From assembly GCF_012986595.1 (NCBI RefSeq), contig NZ_JAAQYM010000002.1, positions 682,001-746,000 of the forward strand: a stretch of 64,000 bases of DNA, given 5' to 3'. The notes below the pieces were generated by a model. It made no database searches and had not been told where the DNA came from. It saw nothing but the letters and a program-made list of their open reading frames with translations. Source of the stretch: Pseudomonas koreensis. GTDB taxonomy: Bacteria > Pseudomonadota > Gammaproteobacteria > Pseudomonadales > Pseudomonadaceae. Position 1 is the stretch's first letter. Every line of letters begins with the position of its first letter. Both the position numbers and the translations under genes were made by a program. Shown here piece by piece: positions 42,329-51,172 of the stretch.

Positions 42329-44740
42329 ATGAGCACCGAAAGTGCTTCGAGTCGGGGCCGTCTGCTACCGAGCCTGCTCGGCATTCTGCTTCTACTGATG
42401 GGCCTGGCCATGCTGGCCGGGGGAGTCAAGCTGAGCATGCTCGGCGGCTCGCTGTACTACCTGCTGGCCGGTATCGGCATCGCCCTGTCCGGCATCCTGT
42501 TGCTGCTGCGTCGTCGCGCGGCACTGGGCCTGTACGCCATCGTGCTGTTCGCCAGCACCGTGTGGGCGCTGTGGGAAGTCGGTCTGGACTGGTGGCAACT
42601 GGTGCCGCGTCTGGCGCTGTGGTTCGTGCTCGGCATCGTGATGCTGCTGCCGTGGTTCCGCCGTCCATTGCTGCTCGCAGGCCCGGCGCCGATGGGCACC
42701 GGTGGCCTGACCGTCGCTGTGGTCCTGGCCGGCGTCACGGCCCTGGCCAGCCTGTTCACCCATCCGGGTGAAACCTTCGGCGAACTGGGCCGCGACACCG
42801 CGGAAATGACCAGCACCGCGCCAGCCATGCCGGATGGCGACTGGCAGGCCTACGGCCGCACCGAATTCGGTGACCGCTACTCGCCGCTCAAGCAGATCAC
42901 CCCGGCCAACGTCGGCAAGCTGCAAGAAGCCTGGCGCATCCAGACCGGCGACCTGCCGACGGCTGATGACCCGGTGGAACTGACCAACGAAAACACCCCG
43001 CTCAAAGCCAACGGCATGCTCTATGCCTGCACCGCGCACAGCAAAGTGCTGGCGCTGGACCCGGACACCGGCAAGGAAATCTGGCGCTTCGACCCGCAGA
43101 TCAAGAGCCCGGTGGGCTTCAAGGGCTTCGCCCACATGACCTGCCGTGGCGTGTCGTACTACGACGAAGCCGCTTACGCCAAGTCTGAAAACGCCGCGTC
43201 GGCCGTGATCTCCGAAGCCGGCAAAGCCGTTGCCCAGGCCTGCCCGCGTCGTCTGTACCTGCCAACCGCGGATGCCCGCCTGATCGCGCTGAACGCCGAC
43301 ACCGGCAAGATCTGCGAAGGCTTCGGCAAAAACGGTGTGGTCGACCTGACCCAAGGCATCGGCCCGTTCACCGCCGGCGGCTACTACTCCACTTCGCCAG
43401 CGGCGATTACCCGTGATCTGGTGATCATGGGCGGTCACGTTACCGACAACGAATCGACCAACGAGCCATCGGGCGTGATCCGCGCCTTCGACGTGCGCGA
43501 CGGCCACCTCGTGTGGAACTGGGACAGCGACAAGCCGGACGCCACCGAGCCATTGGCCCCGGGCGAAACCTACAGCCGCAACTCGGCCAACATGTGGTCG
43601 CTGGCCAGCGTCGACGAAAAACTCGGCATGGTCTTCCTGCCACTGGGCAACCAGACCCCAGACCAGTGGGGCGCTGACCGCACCCCTGGCGCCGAGAAAT
43701 TCAGCGCCGGTATCGTGGCCCTCGACCTGGCCACCGGTAAAGTGCGCTGGAACTACCAGTTCACCCACCACGACCTGTGGGACATGGACGTTGGCAGCCA
43801 GCCAACCCTGCTCGACATGAAAACCGCCGACGGCGTGAAACCTGCGCTGATCGCTCCGACCAAACAGGGCAGCCTGTACGTCCTCGACCGTCGTGACGGC
43901 ACGCCGATCATCCCGATCCGCGAAATCCCGGTACCGCAAGGCGCCGTGAAAGGCGACCACACCGCCCCGACCCAGGCCCGTTCGGACCTCAACCTGCTGG
44001 CACCGGAACTGACCGAAAAAGCCATGTGGGGCGCCAGCCCGTTCGACCAGATGCTGTGCCGCATCCAGTTCAAGGAACTGCGCTACGAAGGCCAGTACAC
44101 GCCTCCGTCGGAGCAAGGCAGCCTGATCTATCCGGGTAACGTTGGCGTGTTCAACTGGGGCGGTGTCTCGGTCGACCCGGTTCGCCAGATGCTGTTCACC
44201 AGCCCGAACTACATGGCCTTCGTCTCGAAAATGGTGCCACGCGAAAAAGTCGCCGCCGGCAGCAAACGCGAAAGCGAAACCGCTGGCGTGCAACCGAACA
44301 CTGGCGCGCCATACGCCGTGATCATGCACCCGTTCATGTCGCCACTCGGCGTACCGTGCCAGGCCCCGGCCTGGGGCTACGTCGCCGGTATCGACCTGAC
44401 CACCGGCAAAGTCGTGTGGAAACGCAAGAACGGCACCAGCCGCGACAGCTCGCCAATCCCGATCGGCTTCACCCTCGGCGTACCAAGCATGGGCGGCTCG
44501 ATGGTGACTGCGGGCGGCGTCGGCTTCCTCAGCGGCACCCTCGACCAGTACCTGCGCGCCTACGACGTGAACACCGGTAAAGAACTGTGGAAATCGCGTC
44601 TGCCGGCAGGCGGCCAAGCGACCCCAATGACCTACACCGGCAAGGACGGCAAGCAATACGTCCTGCTGGTCGTCGGTGGCCACGGCTCGCTGGGCACCAA
44701 GATGGGTGACTACGTGATTGCGTACAAACTGCCGGAATAA
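42329..44740 (+). CDS. gcd: PQQ-dependent membrane glucose dehydrogenase
   Basis: An 803-aa quinoprotein that oxidises glucose to gluconolactone in the periplasm and passes electrons to ubiquinone. The start at 42329 is behind CGGAGA. Five hydrophobic segments occupy about 1-140, as expected for the ubiquinone-binding anchor. The PQQ beta-propeller follows from about 160: QAYGRTEFGDRYSPLKQITP, PVGFKGFAHMTCRGVSYYDE, GGHVTDNESTNEPSGVIRAF, and near the C-terminus MGGSMVTAGGVGFLSGTLDQ. Length fits the family. PQQ synthesis genes are not in the window. With oprB it forms the glucose-acquisition module of Pseudomonas; gluconate formed here also acidifies the surroundings and releases phosphate. Confidence 0.96.
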   Translation: MSTESASSRGRLLPSLLGILLLLMGLAMLAGGVKLSMLGGSLYYLLAGIGIALSGILLLLRRRAALGLYAIVLFASTVWALWEVGLDWWQLVPRLALWFVLGIVMLLPWFRRPLLLAGPAPMGTGGLTVAVVLAGVTALASLFTHPGETFGELGRDTAEMTSTAPAMPDGDWQAYGRTEFGDRYSPLKQITPANVGKLQEAWRIQTGDLPTADDPVELTNENTPLKANGMLYACTAHSKVLALDPDTGKEIWRFDPQIKSPVGFKGFAHMTCRGVSYYDEAAYAKSENAASAVISEAGKAVAQACPRRLYLPTADARLIALNADTGKICEGFGKNGVVDLTQGIGPFTAGGYYSTSPAAITRDLVIMGGHVTDNESTNEPSGVIRAFDVRDGHLVWNWDSDKPDATEPLAPGETYSRNSANMWSLASVDEKLGMVFLPLGNQTPDQWGADRTPGAEKFSAGIVALDLATGKVRWNYQFTHHDLWDMDVGSQPTLLDMKTADGVKPALIAPTKQGSLYVLDRRDGTPIIPIREIPVPQGAVKGDHTAPTQARSDLNLLAPELTEKAMWGASPFDQMLCRIQFKELRYEGQYTPPSEQGSLIYPGNVGVFNWGGVSVDPVRQMLFTSPNYMAFVSKMVPREKVAAGSKRESETAGVQPNTGAPYAVIMHPFMSPLGVPCQAPAWGYVAGIDLTTGKVVWKRKNGTSRDSSPIPIGFTLGVPSMGGSMVTAGGVGFLSGTLDQYLRAYDVNTGKELWKSRLPAGGQATPMTYTGKDGKQYVLLVVGGHGSLGTKMGDYVIAYKLPE

Positions 44741-44761
44741 GTTTTAGCGGCGGTAAAAATG

Positions 44762-44795
44762 AAGGCGATGTCCCGCAGGGGGCACCGCCTTTTTT
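44762..44795 (+). terminator. Rho-independent terminator after gcd
   Basis: Hairpin AAGGCGATGTCCC-GCAG-GGGGCACCGCCTT (one mismatch, one G-U) followed by TTTT, 22 bases past the gcd stop. Confidence 0.92.
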
Positions 44796-44828
44796 GTGCA
44801 CGCCAATTTTGCATCCACAGGAGAAACA

Positions 44829-44918
44829 TGTGGGAGCGAGCCTGCTCGCGAAGGCGTCAGCACATTCAACATCTACGGTGCCTGACACAGCGCTTTCGCG
44901 AGCAGGCTCGCTCCCACA
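44829..44918. repeat. REP-type inverted repeat, GAGCGAGCCTGCTCGCGAAGG variant
   Basis: Arms TGTGGGAGCGAGCCTGCTCG and complement. A sister copy with the same GAGCGAGCC/GCGAAGG spelling sits at 45645, either side of the second DUF6124 locus. Between 44919 and 45130 I see no gene. Confidence 0.92.
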
Positions 44919-45130
44919 GTTTGAGATGTGTTGGCCTGTGGGAAATGTACTTGTCCTACAGACGTTGAAAGTTGCGCGGAGTTTTCCGACAAGTCGCGTC
45001 GGTTGTGCCTCGGAAATCGGCTGGATAGGCTCGGGGGGTCGCTGCAAATTCAGCGAACGGGCGTCGCGGCCCGATAACTGATGCATAATCGCCAACCTCA
45101 CGGCACCTCGGTGCCTGTAGTTTGTGTCAT

Positions 45131-45209
45131 GGCGGCTGTGCGTGGGATACCTTCGTTGGGGGTATGCCGATTTCTCAGTTATCGGTCCGCGAACCCGCGT
45201 ACAGCTGCC
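45131..45209 (+). ncRNA. Cloverleaf-like structured element (copy 2)
   Basis: A 79-base element closed by GGCGGCTGTGCGTG / CGCGTACAGCTGCC, fully paired with three G-U pairs. Inner hairpins are ATACC-TTCGTTGGG-GGTAT and CCGAT-TTCTCAGTT-ATCGG; the third (GGTCCGCGAACC) is weaker than in copy 1. Loops and stem sequences differ strongly from copy 1 while pairing is kept, which favours a folded RNA. The conserved primary-sequence bits are GGCTGTGCG near the 5' end and CGTACAG near the 3' end. The DUF6124 start codon follows after 59 bases. Confidence 0.65.
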
Positions 45210-45268
45210 ACCTCACATTGCGTCGCGGCAATTGGGTGGAGCTCCATTTCACAAACTGAGACTTGATC

Positions 45269-45639
45269 ATGAAAAAGCCAACACCAAACCCACCTGAAAC
45301 CGACGACACCTCGCCCTACGAATCAATCGACTCGAAAAAACTTCACGACGCCGCGAACGCGCTCTCGACCACTACCTGAAACCGTCCGCCGCCCTCAAAT
45401 TGCACAAACCGAGCACCCTGTTCCAGGTTGCCCCGGGCATGGACAACGAGAGCCTGCTGGTCCACGCCTGCGAATCACTGGCCTCGGCGAACATCATGAC
45501 CAGCGACATTGCGGCCTATGTCGACCCGCCGCAGCGGCACACCCTCCTCGCGATCCAGCAAATCATCATGCTGGCTGAGCTGGCGGTGAATCGCGTGCTG
45601 GATAATGTCGAAATCGCACAAACCCCAGCACACAGCTGA
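45269..45639 (+). pseudogene. DUF6124-family gene with a frameshift
   Basis: Paralogue of the gene at 11770. The ATG at 45269 opens KKPTPNPPETDDTSPYESID and SKKLHDAAN in line with the intact copy, then the frame runs into a TGA at 45377-45379. Shifting frame near 45354-45357 restores RALDHYLK and the whole remainder (TLFQVAPGMDNESLLVHACE, ending AELAVNRVLDNVEIAQTP) to the stop at 45639. A one-base loss in the CCGCGAACGCG stretch explains it. It may be a real inactivation or a sequencing error; the rest is well conserved, which suggests the change is recent or artefactual. An in-frame restart downstream would give only the C-terminal two thirds. Confidence 0.8.
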
Positions 45640-45644
45640 ACCTT

Positions 45645-45734
45645 TGTGGGAGCGAGCCTGCTCGCGAAGGCGTTAGCACCTCCAACACTTCTGGTGACTG
45701 ACACACCGCTTTCGCGAGCAGGCTCGCTCCCACA
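45645..45734. repeat. REP-type inverted repeat, GAGCGAGCCTGCTCGCGAAGG variant (second)
   Basis: Arms TGTGGGAGCGAGCCTGCTCG and complement, starting six bases after the DUF6124 pseudogene stop. Its right arm is the first unit of the tandem array that follows. Confidence 0.92.
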
Positions 45735-46006
45735 GTTGGATTGAGTGCATTCAGCTGGAGATTGGTCGGCTGTCAGGCCGCCATCGCGAGCAGGCTCACT
45801 CCTACAGTTGGGTTGGGTGCGTTCAGTTGGAGACTGGTCGGCTCGCAGGCCGCCATCGCGAGCAGGCTCACTCCTACAGTTGGATTGGGTGCATTCAGTT
45901 GGAGACTGGTCGGCTGTCAGGCCGCCATCGCGAGCAGGCTCACTCCTACAGTTGGATTGGGTGCGTTCAGCTGGAGACTGGTCGGCTGTCAGGCCGCCAT
46001 CGCTGG
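45711..46006. repeat. 72-bp tandem array built from REP right arms
   Basis: Four units with a strict 72-base period (CCATCG marks at 45781, 45853, 45925 and 45997). Each unit has a REP arm (CGCGAGCAGGCTCACTCCTA) and a spacer containing GAGACTGGTCGGCTGTCAGG. The last unit switches to GCTGGCAAGCC, the arm of the family at 63141. Because 72 is a multiple of three, several false open frames with repeated peptides arise here. Confidence 0.92.
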
Positions 46007-46125
46007 CAAGCCACACAGAAATCAACAGCAGACCGCATCCGCTTCTCACCACTCAACAGGATGAGCGTTAGCTCGGCTGCAGCTCTTGATCTTGCCGTAC
46101 CGGCCCCTTCGGCAGGCTGAGTGGA

Positions 46126-46230
46126 GGGGTTCATCCGGGGGTGGGAGCGCAGCGACCGTTCGACGAAGTCGAACACAGCGAGAGGAGGTGCAGCGAAGCA
46201 AACCGTAGGCGCTGCCCCCGGATGAACCCC
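46126..46230. repeat. Inverted repeat with 16-bp perfect arms
   Basis: GGGGTTCATCCGGGGG at 46126-46141 pairs with CCCCCGGATGAACCCC at 46215-46230. The following stretch to 46340 (TTTTGGTTACTTTTGGGCGT and AAAAGTGACTCGCTGTAAAA) looks like a block I associate with Pseudomonas intergenic repeats. Up to the asrA start at 46520 no gene is supported. Confidence 0.8.
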
Positions 46231-46519
46231 GCAACGAAGGAACCCGAGCCACGGCGAGGGCCGAACGCCGGGGCCCAGCGTTTTGGTTACTTTTGGGCGT
46301 CTGCAAAAGTGACTCGCTGTAAAAGCGAAACCGCCAGCCGCCACACCCGCAAAAACGGATATTCACCCAAAACCCAAGAGCATGGTCGGCCCAGAGGCCG
46401 CCAAGTCCAAAAAACACACCCCTGTCAAAACCCTGAACACAATCAGAAACACCGCCCCCCATTGAAACCACCCAAGCCCTGCCCCATCTAAGACCCATAC
46501 CCCATTGCGCAGGTGCCCC

Positions 46520-48937
46520 ATGAGCGACCAGCAAGAATTCCCTGACAACCCCGACGACTACACCGAAGCCGAACACATCGAACACACCTCCTCCGGCAAA
46601 GGCCTCGCCCTGCCCGGCCAGAACCTGCCGGACAAGGTCTACGTCATCCCGATCCACAACCGCCCGTTCTTCCCGGCCCAAGTGCTGCCGGTCATCGTCA
46701 ACGAAGAACCCTGGGCCGAAACCCTCGATCTGGTGAGCAAATCCGAGCACCACTCCCTGGCCCTGTTCTTCATGGACACGCCCCAGGAAGACCCGCGCCA
46801 CTTCAACACCGGCGCCCTCCCCGAATACGGCACGCTGGTCAAAGTCCATCACGCCAGCCGCGAAAACGGCAAACTGCAGTTCGTCGCCCAGGGCCTGAGC
46901 CGCGTGCGCATCAAGACCTGGCTCAAACACCATCGCCCGCCGTACCTGGTGGAAGTCGAATACCCGCACCAGCCGACCGAGCCGACCGACGAGGTCAAGG
47001 CCTACGGCATGGCGCTGATCAACGCGATCAAGGAACTGCTGCCGCTCAACCCGCTGTACAGCGAAGAGTTGAAAAACTACCTCAACCGCTTCAGCCCCAA
47101 CGACCCGTCGCCACTGACCGACTTCGCCGCCGCCCTGACCTCGGCCACCGGCCCTGAGCTGCAGGAAGTGCTCGACTGCGTGCCGATGCTCAAGCGCATG
47201 GAAAAAGTCCTGCCGATGCTGCGCAAGGAAGTCGAAGTCGCGCGCCTGCAAAAAGAGATTTCCGCCGAAGTTAACCGCAAGATCGGCGAGCATCAGCGCG
47301 AGTTTTTCCTGAAAGAACAACTCAAGGTGATCCAGCAGGAACTCGGCCTGACCAAGGACGACCGCAGCGCCGACATCGAACAGTTCGAGCAGCGCCTGGA
47401 GGGCAAAGTCCTCTCGGCACAGGCGCAGAAACGCATCGAAGAGGAAATGCACAAGCTGTCGATCCTCGAAACCGGTTCGCCCGAGTACGCGGTCACCCGC
47501 AACTACCTCGACTGGGCGACCTCGGTGCCATGGGGCGTGTACGGTGAGGACAAACTCGACCTCAAGCACGCGCGCAAGGTGCTCGACAAACACCACGCCG
47601 GCCTCGACGACATCAAGGATCGCATCCTCGAATTCCTCGCGGTCGGTGCCTACAAAGGCGAGATCAGCGGTTCGATCGTGCTGCTGGTCGGCCCGCCGGG
47701 CGTGGGCAAGACCAGCGTCGGCAAATCCATCGCCGAATCCCTCGGCCGGCCGTTCTACCGCTTCAGCCTCGGCGGCATGCGCGACGAAGCCGAGATCAAG
47801 GGCCACCGCCGCACCTACATCGGCGCGCAGCCGGGCAAACTCGTCCAGGCACTAAAAGACGTCGAAGTGATGAACCCGGTGATCATGCTCGACGAGATCG
47901 ACAAGATGGGCCAGAGCTACCAGGGCGACCCGGCCTCGGCGCTGCTGGAAACCCTCGACCCGGAACAGAACGTCGAATTCCTCGACCACTACCTCGACCT
48001 GCGCATGGACCTGTCGAAAGTCCTGTTCGTGTGCACCGCCAACACCCTGGATTCGATCCCCGGCCCCTTGCTGGACCGGATGGAAGTGATTCGCCTGTCG
48101 GGCTACATCACCGAAGAAAAAGTCGCCATCGCCAAGCGCCACCTGTGGCCGAAACTGCTCGAGAAGGCCGGCGTATCCAAGGGCAGCCTGAGCATCAGCG
48201 ACAGCGCGCTCAAAGCCTTGATCGACGGTTACGCCCGTGAAGCCGGCGTACGCCAGCTCGAAAAGCAAATGGGCAAACTGGTGCGCAAAGCGGTGATGAA
48301 GCTGATCGACGACCCGAAAGCGGTGATCAAGCTCGGGCCGAAAGACCTCGAAGCCTCGCTGGGCCATCCGGTGTTCCGCAACGAACAAGTGCTGTCCGGC
48401 ATCGGCGTCATTACCGGTCTGGCCTGGACCAGCATGGGCGGCGCAACCTTGCCGATCGAAGCGACGCGGATTCACACGCTCAACCGTGGGTTCAAACTCA
48501 CCGGACAACTGGGCGACGTGATGAAAGAGTCGGCCGAGATCGCCTACAGCTACGTCAGCTCGCACCTGAAGGCATTCGGCGGTGATCCGAAGTTCTTCGA
48601 CGAAGCCTTTGTCCACCTGCACGTGCCGGAAGGCGCAACTCCGAAGGACGGCCCAAGCGCCGGCGTGACCATGGCCAGCGCCCTGCTCTCGCTCGCCCGC
48701 AACCAGCCGCCGAAGAAAGGTGTGGCAATGACCGGCGAACTGACCCTGACCGGGCACGTCCTGCCGATTGGCGGGGTACGCGAGAAGGTGATCGCGGCGC
48801 GGCGGCAGAAGATCTTCGAACTGATTTTGCCGGAGCCGAACCGGGGTAATTTCGAGGAACTGCCGGACTACTTGAAGGAAGGGATTACCGTGCATTTCGC
48901 GAAGAAGTTCGCGGATGTGGCGAAGGTGCTCTTCTGA
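46520..48937 (+). CDS. asrA: Lon-type ATP-dependent protease AsrA
   Basis: An 805-aa Lon-family protease, distinct from the housekeeping Lon. The start at 46520 gives MSDQQEFPDNPDDYTEAEHI. An N-terminal substrate domain holds KVYVIPIHNRPFFPAQVLPV, then a helical linker. The AAA+ domain has Walker A VGPPGVGKTSVGKS near 390 and Walker B VIMLDEIDKM. The protease domain has the Ser-Lys dyad S713 (KDGPSAGVTMAS) and K756 (GGVREKVIAA). In P. aeruginosa the comparable protein (PA0779) helps in aminoglycoside and heat stress and lies beside the cysteine-peptidase inhibitor gene, as here; the symbol rests on that match from memory. No sigma-32 promoter was identified. Confidence 0.88.
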   Translation: MSDQQEFPDNPDDYTEAEHIEHTSSGKGLALPGQNLPDKVYVIPIHNRPFFPAQVLPVIVNEEPWAETLDLVSKSEHHSLALFFMDTPQEDPRHFNTGALPEYGTLVKVHHASRENGKLQFVAQGLSRVRIKTWLKHHRPPYLVEVEYPHQPTEPTDEVKAYGMALINAIKELLPLNPLYSEELKNYLNRFSPNDPSPLTDFAAALTSATGPELQEVLDCVPMLKRMEKVLPMLRKEVEVARLQKEISAEVNRKIGEHQREFFLKEQLKVIQQELGLTKDDRSADIEQFEQRLEGKVLSAQAQKRIEEEMHKLSILETGSPEYAVTRNYLDWATSVPWGVYGEDKLDLKHARKVLDKHHAGLDDIKDRILEFLAVGAYKGEISGSIVLLVGPPGVGKTSVGKSIAESLGRPFYRFSLGGMRDEAEIKGHRRTYIGAQPGKLVQALKDVEVMNPVIMLDEIDKMGQSYQGDPASALLETLDPEQNVEFLDHYLDLRMDLSKVLFVCTANTLDSIPGPLLDRMEVIRLSGYITEEKVAIAKRHLWPKLLEKAGVSKGSLSISDSALKALIDGYAREAGVRQLEKQMGKLVRKAVMKLIDDPKAVIKLGPKDLEASLGHPVFRNEQVLSGIGVITGLAWTSMGGATLPIEATRIHTLNRGFKLTGQLGDVMKESAEIAYSYVSSHLKAFGGDPKFFDEAFVHLHVPEGATPKDGPSAGVTMASALLSLARNQPPKKGVAMTGELTLTGHVLPIGGVREKVIAARRQKIFELILPEPNRGNFEELPDYLKEGITVHFAKKFADVAKVLF

Positions 48938-48960
48938 TAGTTATGCGGTGACATGACCCC

Positions 48961-49059
48961 CGCTATCGCGAGCAGGCTCACTCCTACAGGGTTCTGTGGT
49001 GAACAGTTGATTTGTGAACGCCACAACCCACTGTAGGAGTGAGCCTGCTCGCGATGGCG
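48961..49059. repeat. Pair of REP arms in outward orientation
   Basis: CGCTATCGCGAGCAGGCTCA and its inverse (TGTAGGAGTGAGCCTGCTCG) face each other with the CTCCTACA ends inward and a 41-base spacer. This is the opposite arrangement to the copy at 42131. Confidence 0.9.
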
Positions 49060-49152
49060 TCAGCCCAGACACCAACACTCCCAGACTGTCACACTTTGTC
49101 TCATCTTCAGTTATGCTCGCCGTTCGTCGCCAACGTCGGAGCCGCTGACCTT

Positions 49153-49545
49153 ATGTCCCCCACTCGCCTGTTTGTCCCCCTCGCCCTTTCTCTGCTGGCC
49201 GCCTGCGCCACGCAACCGAAACAGAACGTGACCGTGGAAAAACAGAGCGAATGTCCGGTGCGCCTCACCAACGGGCAAACCCTGATCGTGATGCTACCGA
49301 GCAACCCCACCACCGGTTATCGCTGGGCCATTCAGGATTCTGCCGGCGGCGTCCTGCGCGCGCTGAGCCCGGAGGTCTACAGCAGCCCGAAAGATGCCGG
49401 CATGGTCGGCGCGGGCGGTTTTTCCACCTGGCGCTTTCAGGCCTTCGCTACGGGGACCGGGCGCCTGCGCCTGACTTCGCAGCAGCCATGGGAGCCTGAA
49501 GTCACGCCGGCAGAAACCTTCGACTGCGCGATTTCGGTGAACTGA
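49153..49545 (+). CDS. icp: Chagasin-type cysteine peptidase inhibitor, lipoprotein
   Basis: A 130-aa predicted lipoprotein: the start at 49153 opens a short signal with lipobox LAAC (SLLAACATQ). The mature part is an immunoglobulin-like inhibitor with the chagasin loop NPTTGYRW at about residues 54-61 and the later loop GAGGFSTWRFQA, both of which enter the active-site cleft of papain-type proteases. A frame opening at 49039 is rejected since it would destroy the signal. The gene lies next to asrA, the same pairing as in P. aeruginosa (PA0778). It could guard the envelope against host or own cysteine proteases. Confidence 0.92.
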   Translation: MSPTRLFVPLALSLLAACATQPKQNVTVEKQSECPVRLTNGQTLIVMLPSNPTTGYRWAIQDSAGGVLRALSPEVYSSPKDAGMVGAGGFSTWRFQAFATGTGRLRLTSQQPWEPEVTPAETFDCAISVN

Positions 49546-49547
49546 TC

Positions 49548-50183
49548 GTGGGCTGGCTGATTCTGGCGCTGATGGGCGCGGTGACGTTTCTCTACGGGGT
49601 CAGCACCCATGCGGCGCTGCTGTGCCTGTTGGTCAAACCGTTGCCCGTCCTCGCACTGCTCGGCTGGCTGCATGACGCGCCGCCCAGCGACTATCGGCGC
49701 TGGATCAGCCTCGGTCTGATTTTCTCGCTACTGGGCGATGTGTTGCTGGCGTGGCCGGGTGATTTGTTTGTGTTCGGCCTCGGTGCGTTTCTGGTCGCGC
49801 ATCTGGCGTATCTGAAGGCTTACCTCAGCGACTGCAAACGTCTGGCGGTGTTGCCGCTGGTGCTCGCTCTCGGTGTTGGCGCGGTGCTGCTGGGTCTTCT
49901 GATTTCCAGCGGTCTTGGGCCATTGCTGGTGCCAGTGATTGTCTATGGCACGGCGATCAGCGCCATGCTCTGGCGCGCCCTCGCTCGTCTGGACACCGAT
50001 GTGCCGAAACGCTCGGCGCTACTGGCGGCGGGCGGTGCAGTGGCGTTTGTGTTCTCTGACAGCGTGATTGGCATTGACCGGTTTGTATCGCCATTTCATG
50101 CCGCGCCGTATGTGATCATCCTCAGCTACTGGCTGGGCCAGTGGGGCATCGCTGCCTCCGCGTTCTCTCAGAAAACTCGCTAA
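49548..50183 (+). CDS. YhhN-family lysoplasmalogenase-like membrane protein
   Basis: A 211-aa inner-membrane protein with about eight hydrophobic segments. It starts with GTG two bases after the icp stop. Family marks are [16 protein letters not shown] near residue 25, the acidic [20 protein letters not shown] and the end [20 protein letters not shown]. Some YhhN relatives split the vinyl-ether bond of lysoplasmalogens; whether bacterial ones do so here is not known. The close spacing shows co-transcription with icp. Confidence 0.88.
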   Translation: MGWLILALMGAVTFLYGVSTHAALLCLLVKPLPVLALLGWLHDAPPSDYRRWISLGLIFSLLGDVLLAWPGDLFVFGLGAFLVAHLAYLKAYLSDCKRLAVLPLVLALGVGAVLLGLLISSGLGPLLVPVIVYGTAISAMLWRALARLDTDVPKRSALLAAGGAVAFVFSDSVIGIDRFVSPFHAAPYVIILSYWLGQWGIAASAFSQKTR

Positions 50184-50188
50184 ACCCC

Positions 50189-50321
50189 TGTGGCGAGGGA
50201 GCTTGCTCCCGCTCGACTGCGCAGCAGTCGCTAAACCTGTGTACGAGGTATACCTGCAGCATCGTATGCAGCGGTTTTGGGGTCGCTTCGCAACCCAGCG
50301 GGAGCAAGCTCCCTCGCCACA
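50189..50321. repeat. REP-type inverted repeat, GTGGCGAGGGAGC family (copy 5)
   Basis: Outer arms TGTGGCGAGGGAGCTTGCTC and complement with the inner CTGCGCAGCAG piece, six bases past the stop of the YhhN-like gene. Confidence 0.93.
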
Positions 50322-50428
50322 GGTGTGTGTTTCAGGCTGGTGTGCGGCGGTTTATCCGACAACCCAAGCATCCCTGCGCCACTTTGGCTAAAATGCCGGC
50401 CTTTTCCACCGACACCGCCGGAACCGCC

Positions 50429-51172
50429 GTGAGCAAAGAACCCGATCGCATTTTCGCCCAGCCGATGGCCCAGGTGCCTGACTTCACCTTCAACGAGGAC
50501 GTGGTGCGGGTGTTCCCGGACATGATCAAGCGCTCGGTGCCGGGTTACCCGACGATTGTCGAAAACCTCGGCGTGCTGGCGGCGCAGTTCGCCCAGCCGA
50601 ACAGCGTGCTGTACGACCTCGGCGCTTCGCTCGGTGCCGTCACCCAGGCCCTGCGCCGCCACGTGCGCACCGACGGTTGCCGGGTGATCGCGGTGGATAA
50701 CTCGGCGGCGATGGTCGAACGCTGCCGCGAATACCTCAACGGTCAGGATTCGATGTTCCAGGAGTTGCTGCCGGTCGAGGTGATCGAAGGCGACATCCTC
50801 GCGCTGGATTTCAAACCGGCCTCGGTGGTGGCGCTGAACTTCACCCTGCAATTCATTGCGCCCGAGCAGCGTACCGCGTTGCTGTCGCGCATCCGCCAAT
50901 CGCTGCTGCCCGGCGGTGCCTTGATCCTGTCGGAAAAGCTGCGCTTCAACGATGCCGAAGAACACGCGCTGCTCACCGATCTGCACGTCGCGTTCAAACG
51001 CGCCAACGGCTACAGCGAACTGGAGATTGCCCAGAAGCGCAGCGCCATCGAAAACGTCATGAAGCCCGACAGCCTCGAAGAACACCGCGAACGCCTGCTG
51101 GCCGCCGGCTTCTCGAAAGTCGTGCCGTGGTTCCAGTGTCTTAACTTTGCCTCGTTGATTGCCTTGCCATGA
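50429..51172 (+). CDS. cmoA: tRNA cmo5U34 carboxy-SAM synthase CmoA
   Basis: Makes carboxy-S-adenosylmethionine from SAM and prephenate for wobble uridine modification. The 247-aa protein starts at GTG ([20 protein letters not shown]), matching the family length; an in-frame ATG at 50393 would add twelve unrelated residues. The SAM fold is seen in [16 protein letters not shown], with [20 protein letters not shown] before it and [20 protein letters not shown] near the C-terminus, which match E. coli CmoA closely. The stop overlaps the cmoB start by four bases (ATGA), so the two enzymes are coupled. Confidence 0.95.
   Translation: MSKEPDRIFAQPMAQVPDFTFNEDVVRVFPDMIKRSVPGYPTIVENLGVLAAQFAQPNSVLYDLGASLGAVTQALRRHVRTDGCRVIAVDNSAAMVERCREYLNGQDSMFQELLPVEVIEGDILALDFKPASVVALNFTLQFIAPEQRTALLSRIRQSLLPGGALILSEKLRFNDAEEHALLTDLHVAFKRANGYSELEIAQKRSAIENVMKPDSLEEHRERLLAAGFSKVVPWFQCLNFASLIALP

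Noticed and set aside
42392..44683. A 763-codon open frame on the minus strand opposite gcd
   Set aside because: High-GC shadow of gcd; the translation is rich in Arg/His/Ala/Gly, has no domain, and gcd is certain on the other strand. The same holds for long frames opposite the usher (35161-36837) and the NEL effector (26616-28565).
45711..46006. A CRISPR array
   Set aside because: The spacers between arms are themselves repeated almost identically, so this is a plain tandem repeat; no cas genes are present.
45741..46120. Open frames with repeated peptides in several frames
   Set aside because: They arise from a 72-base tandem repeat whose period is a multiple of three.
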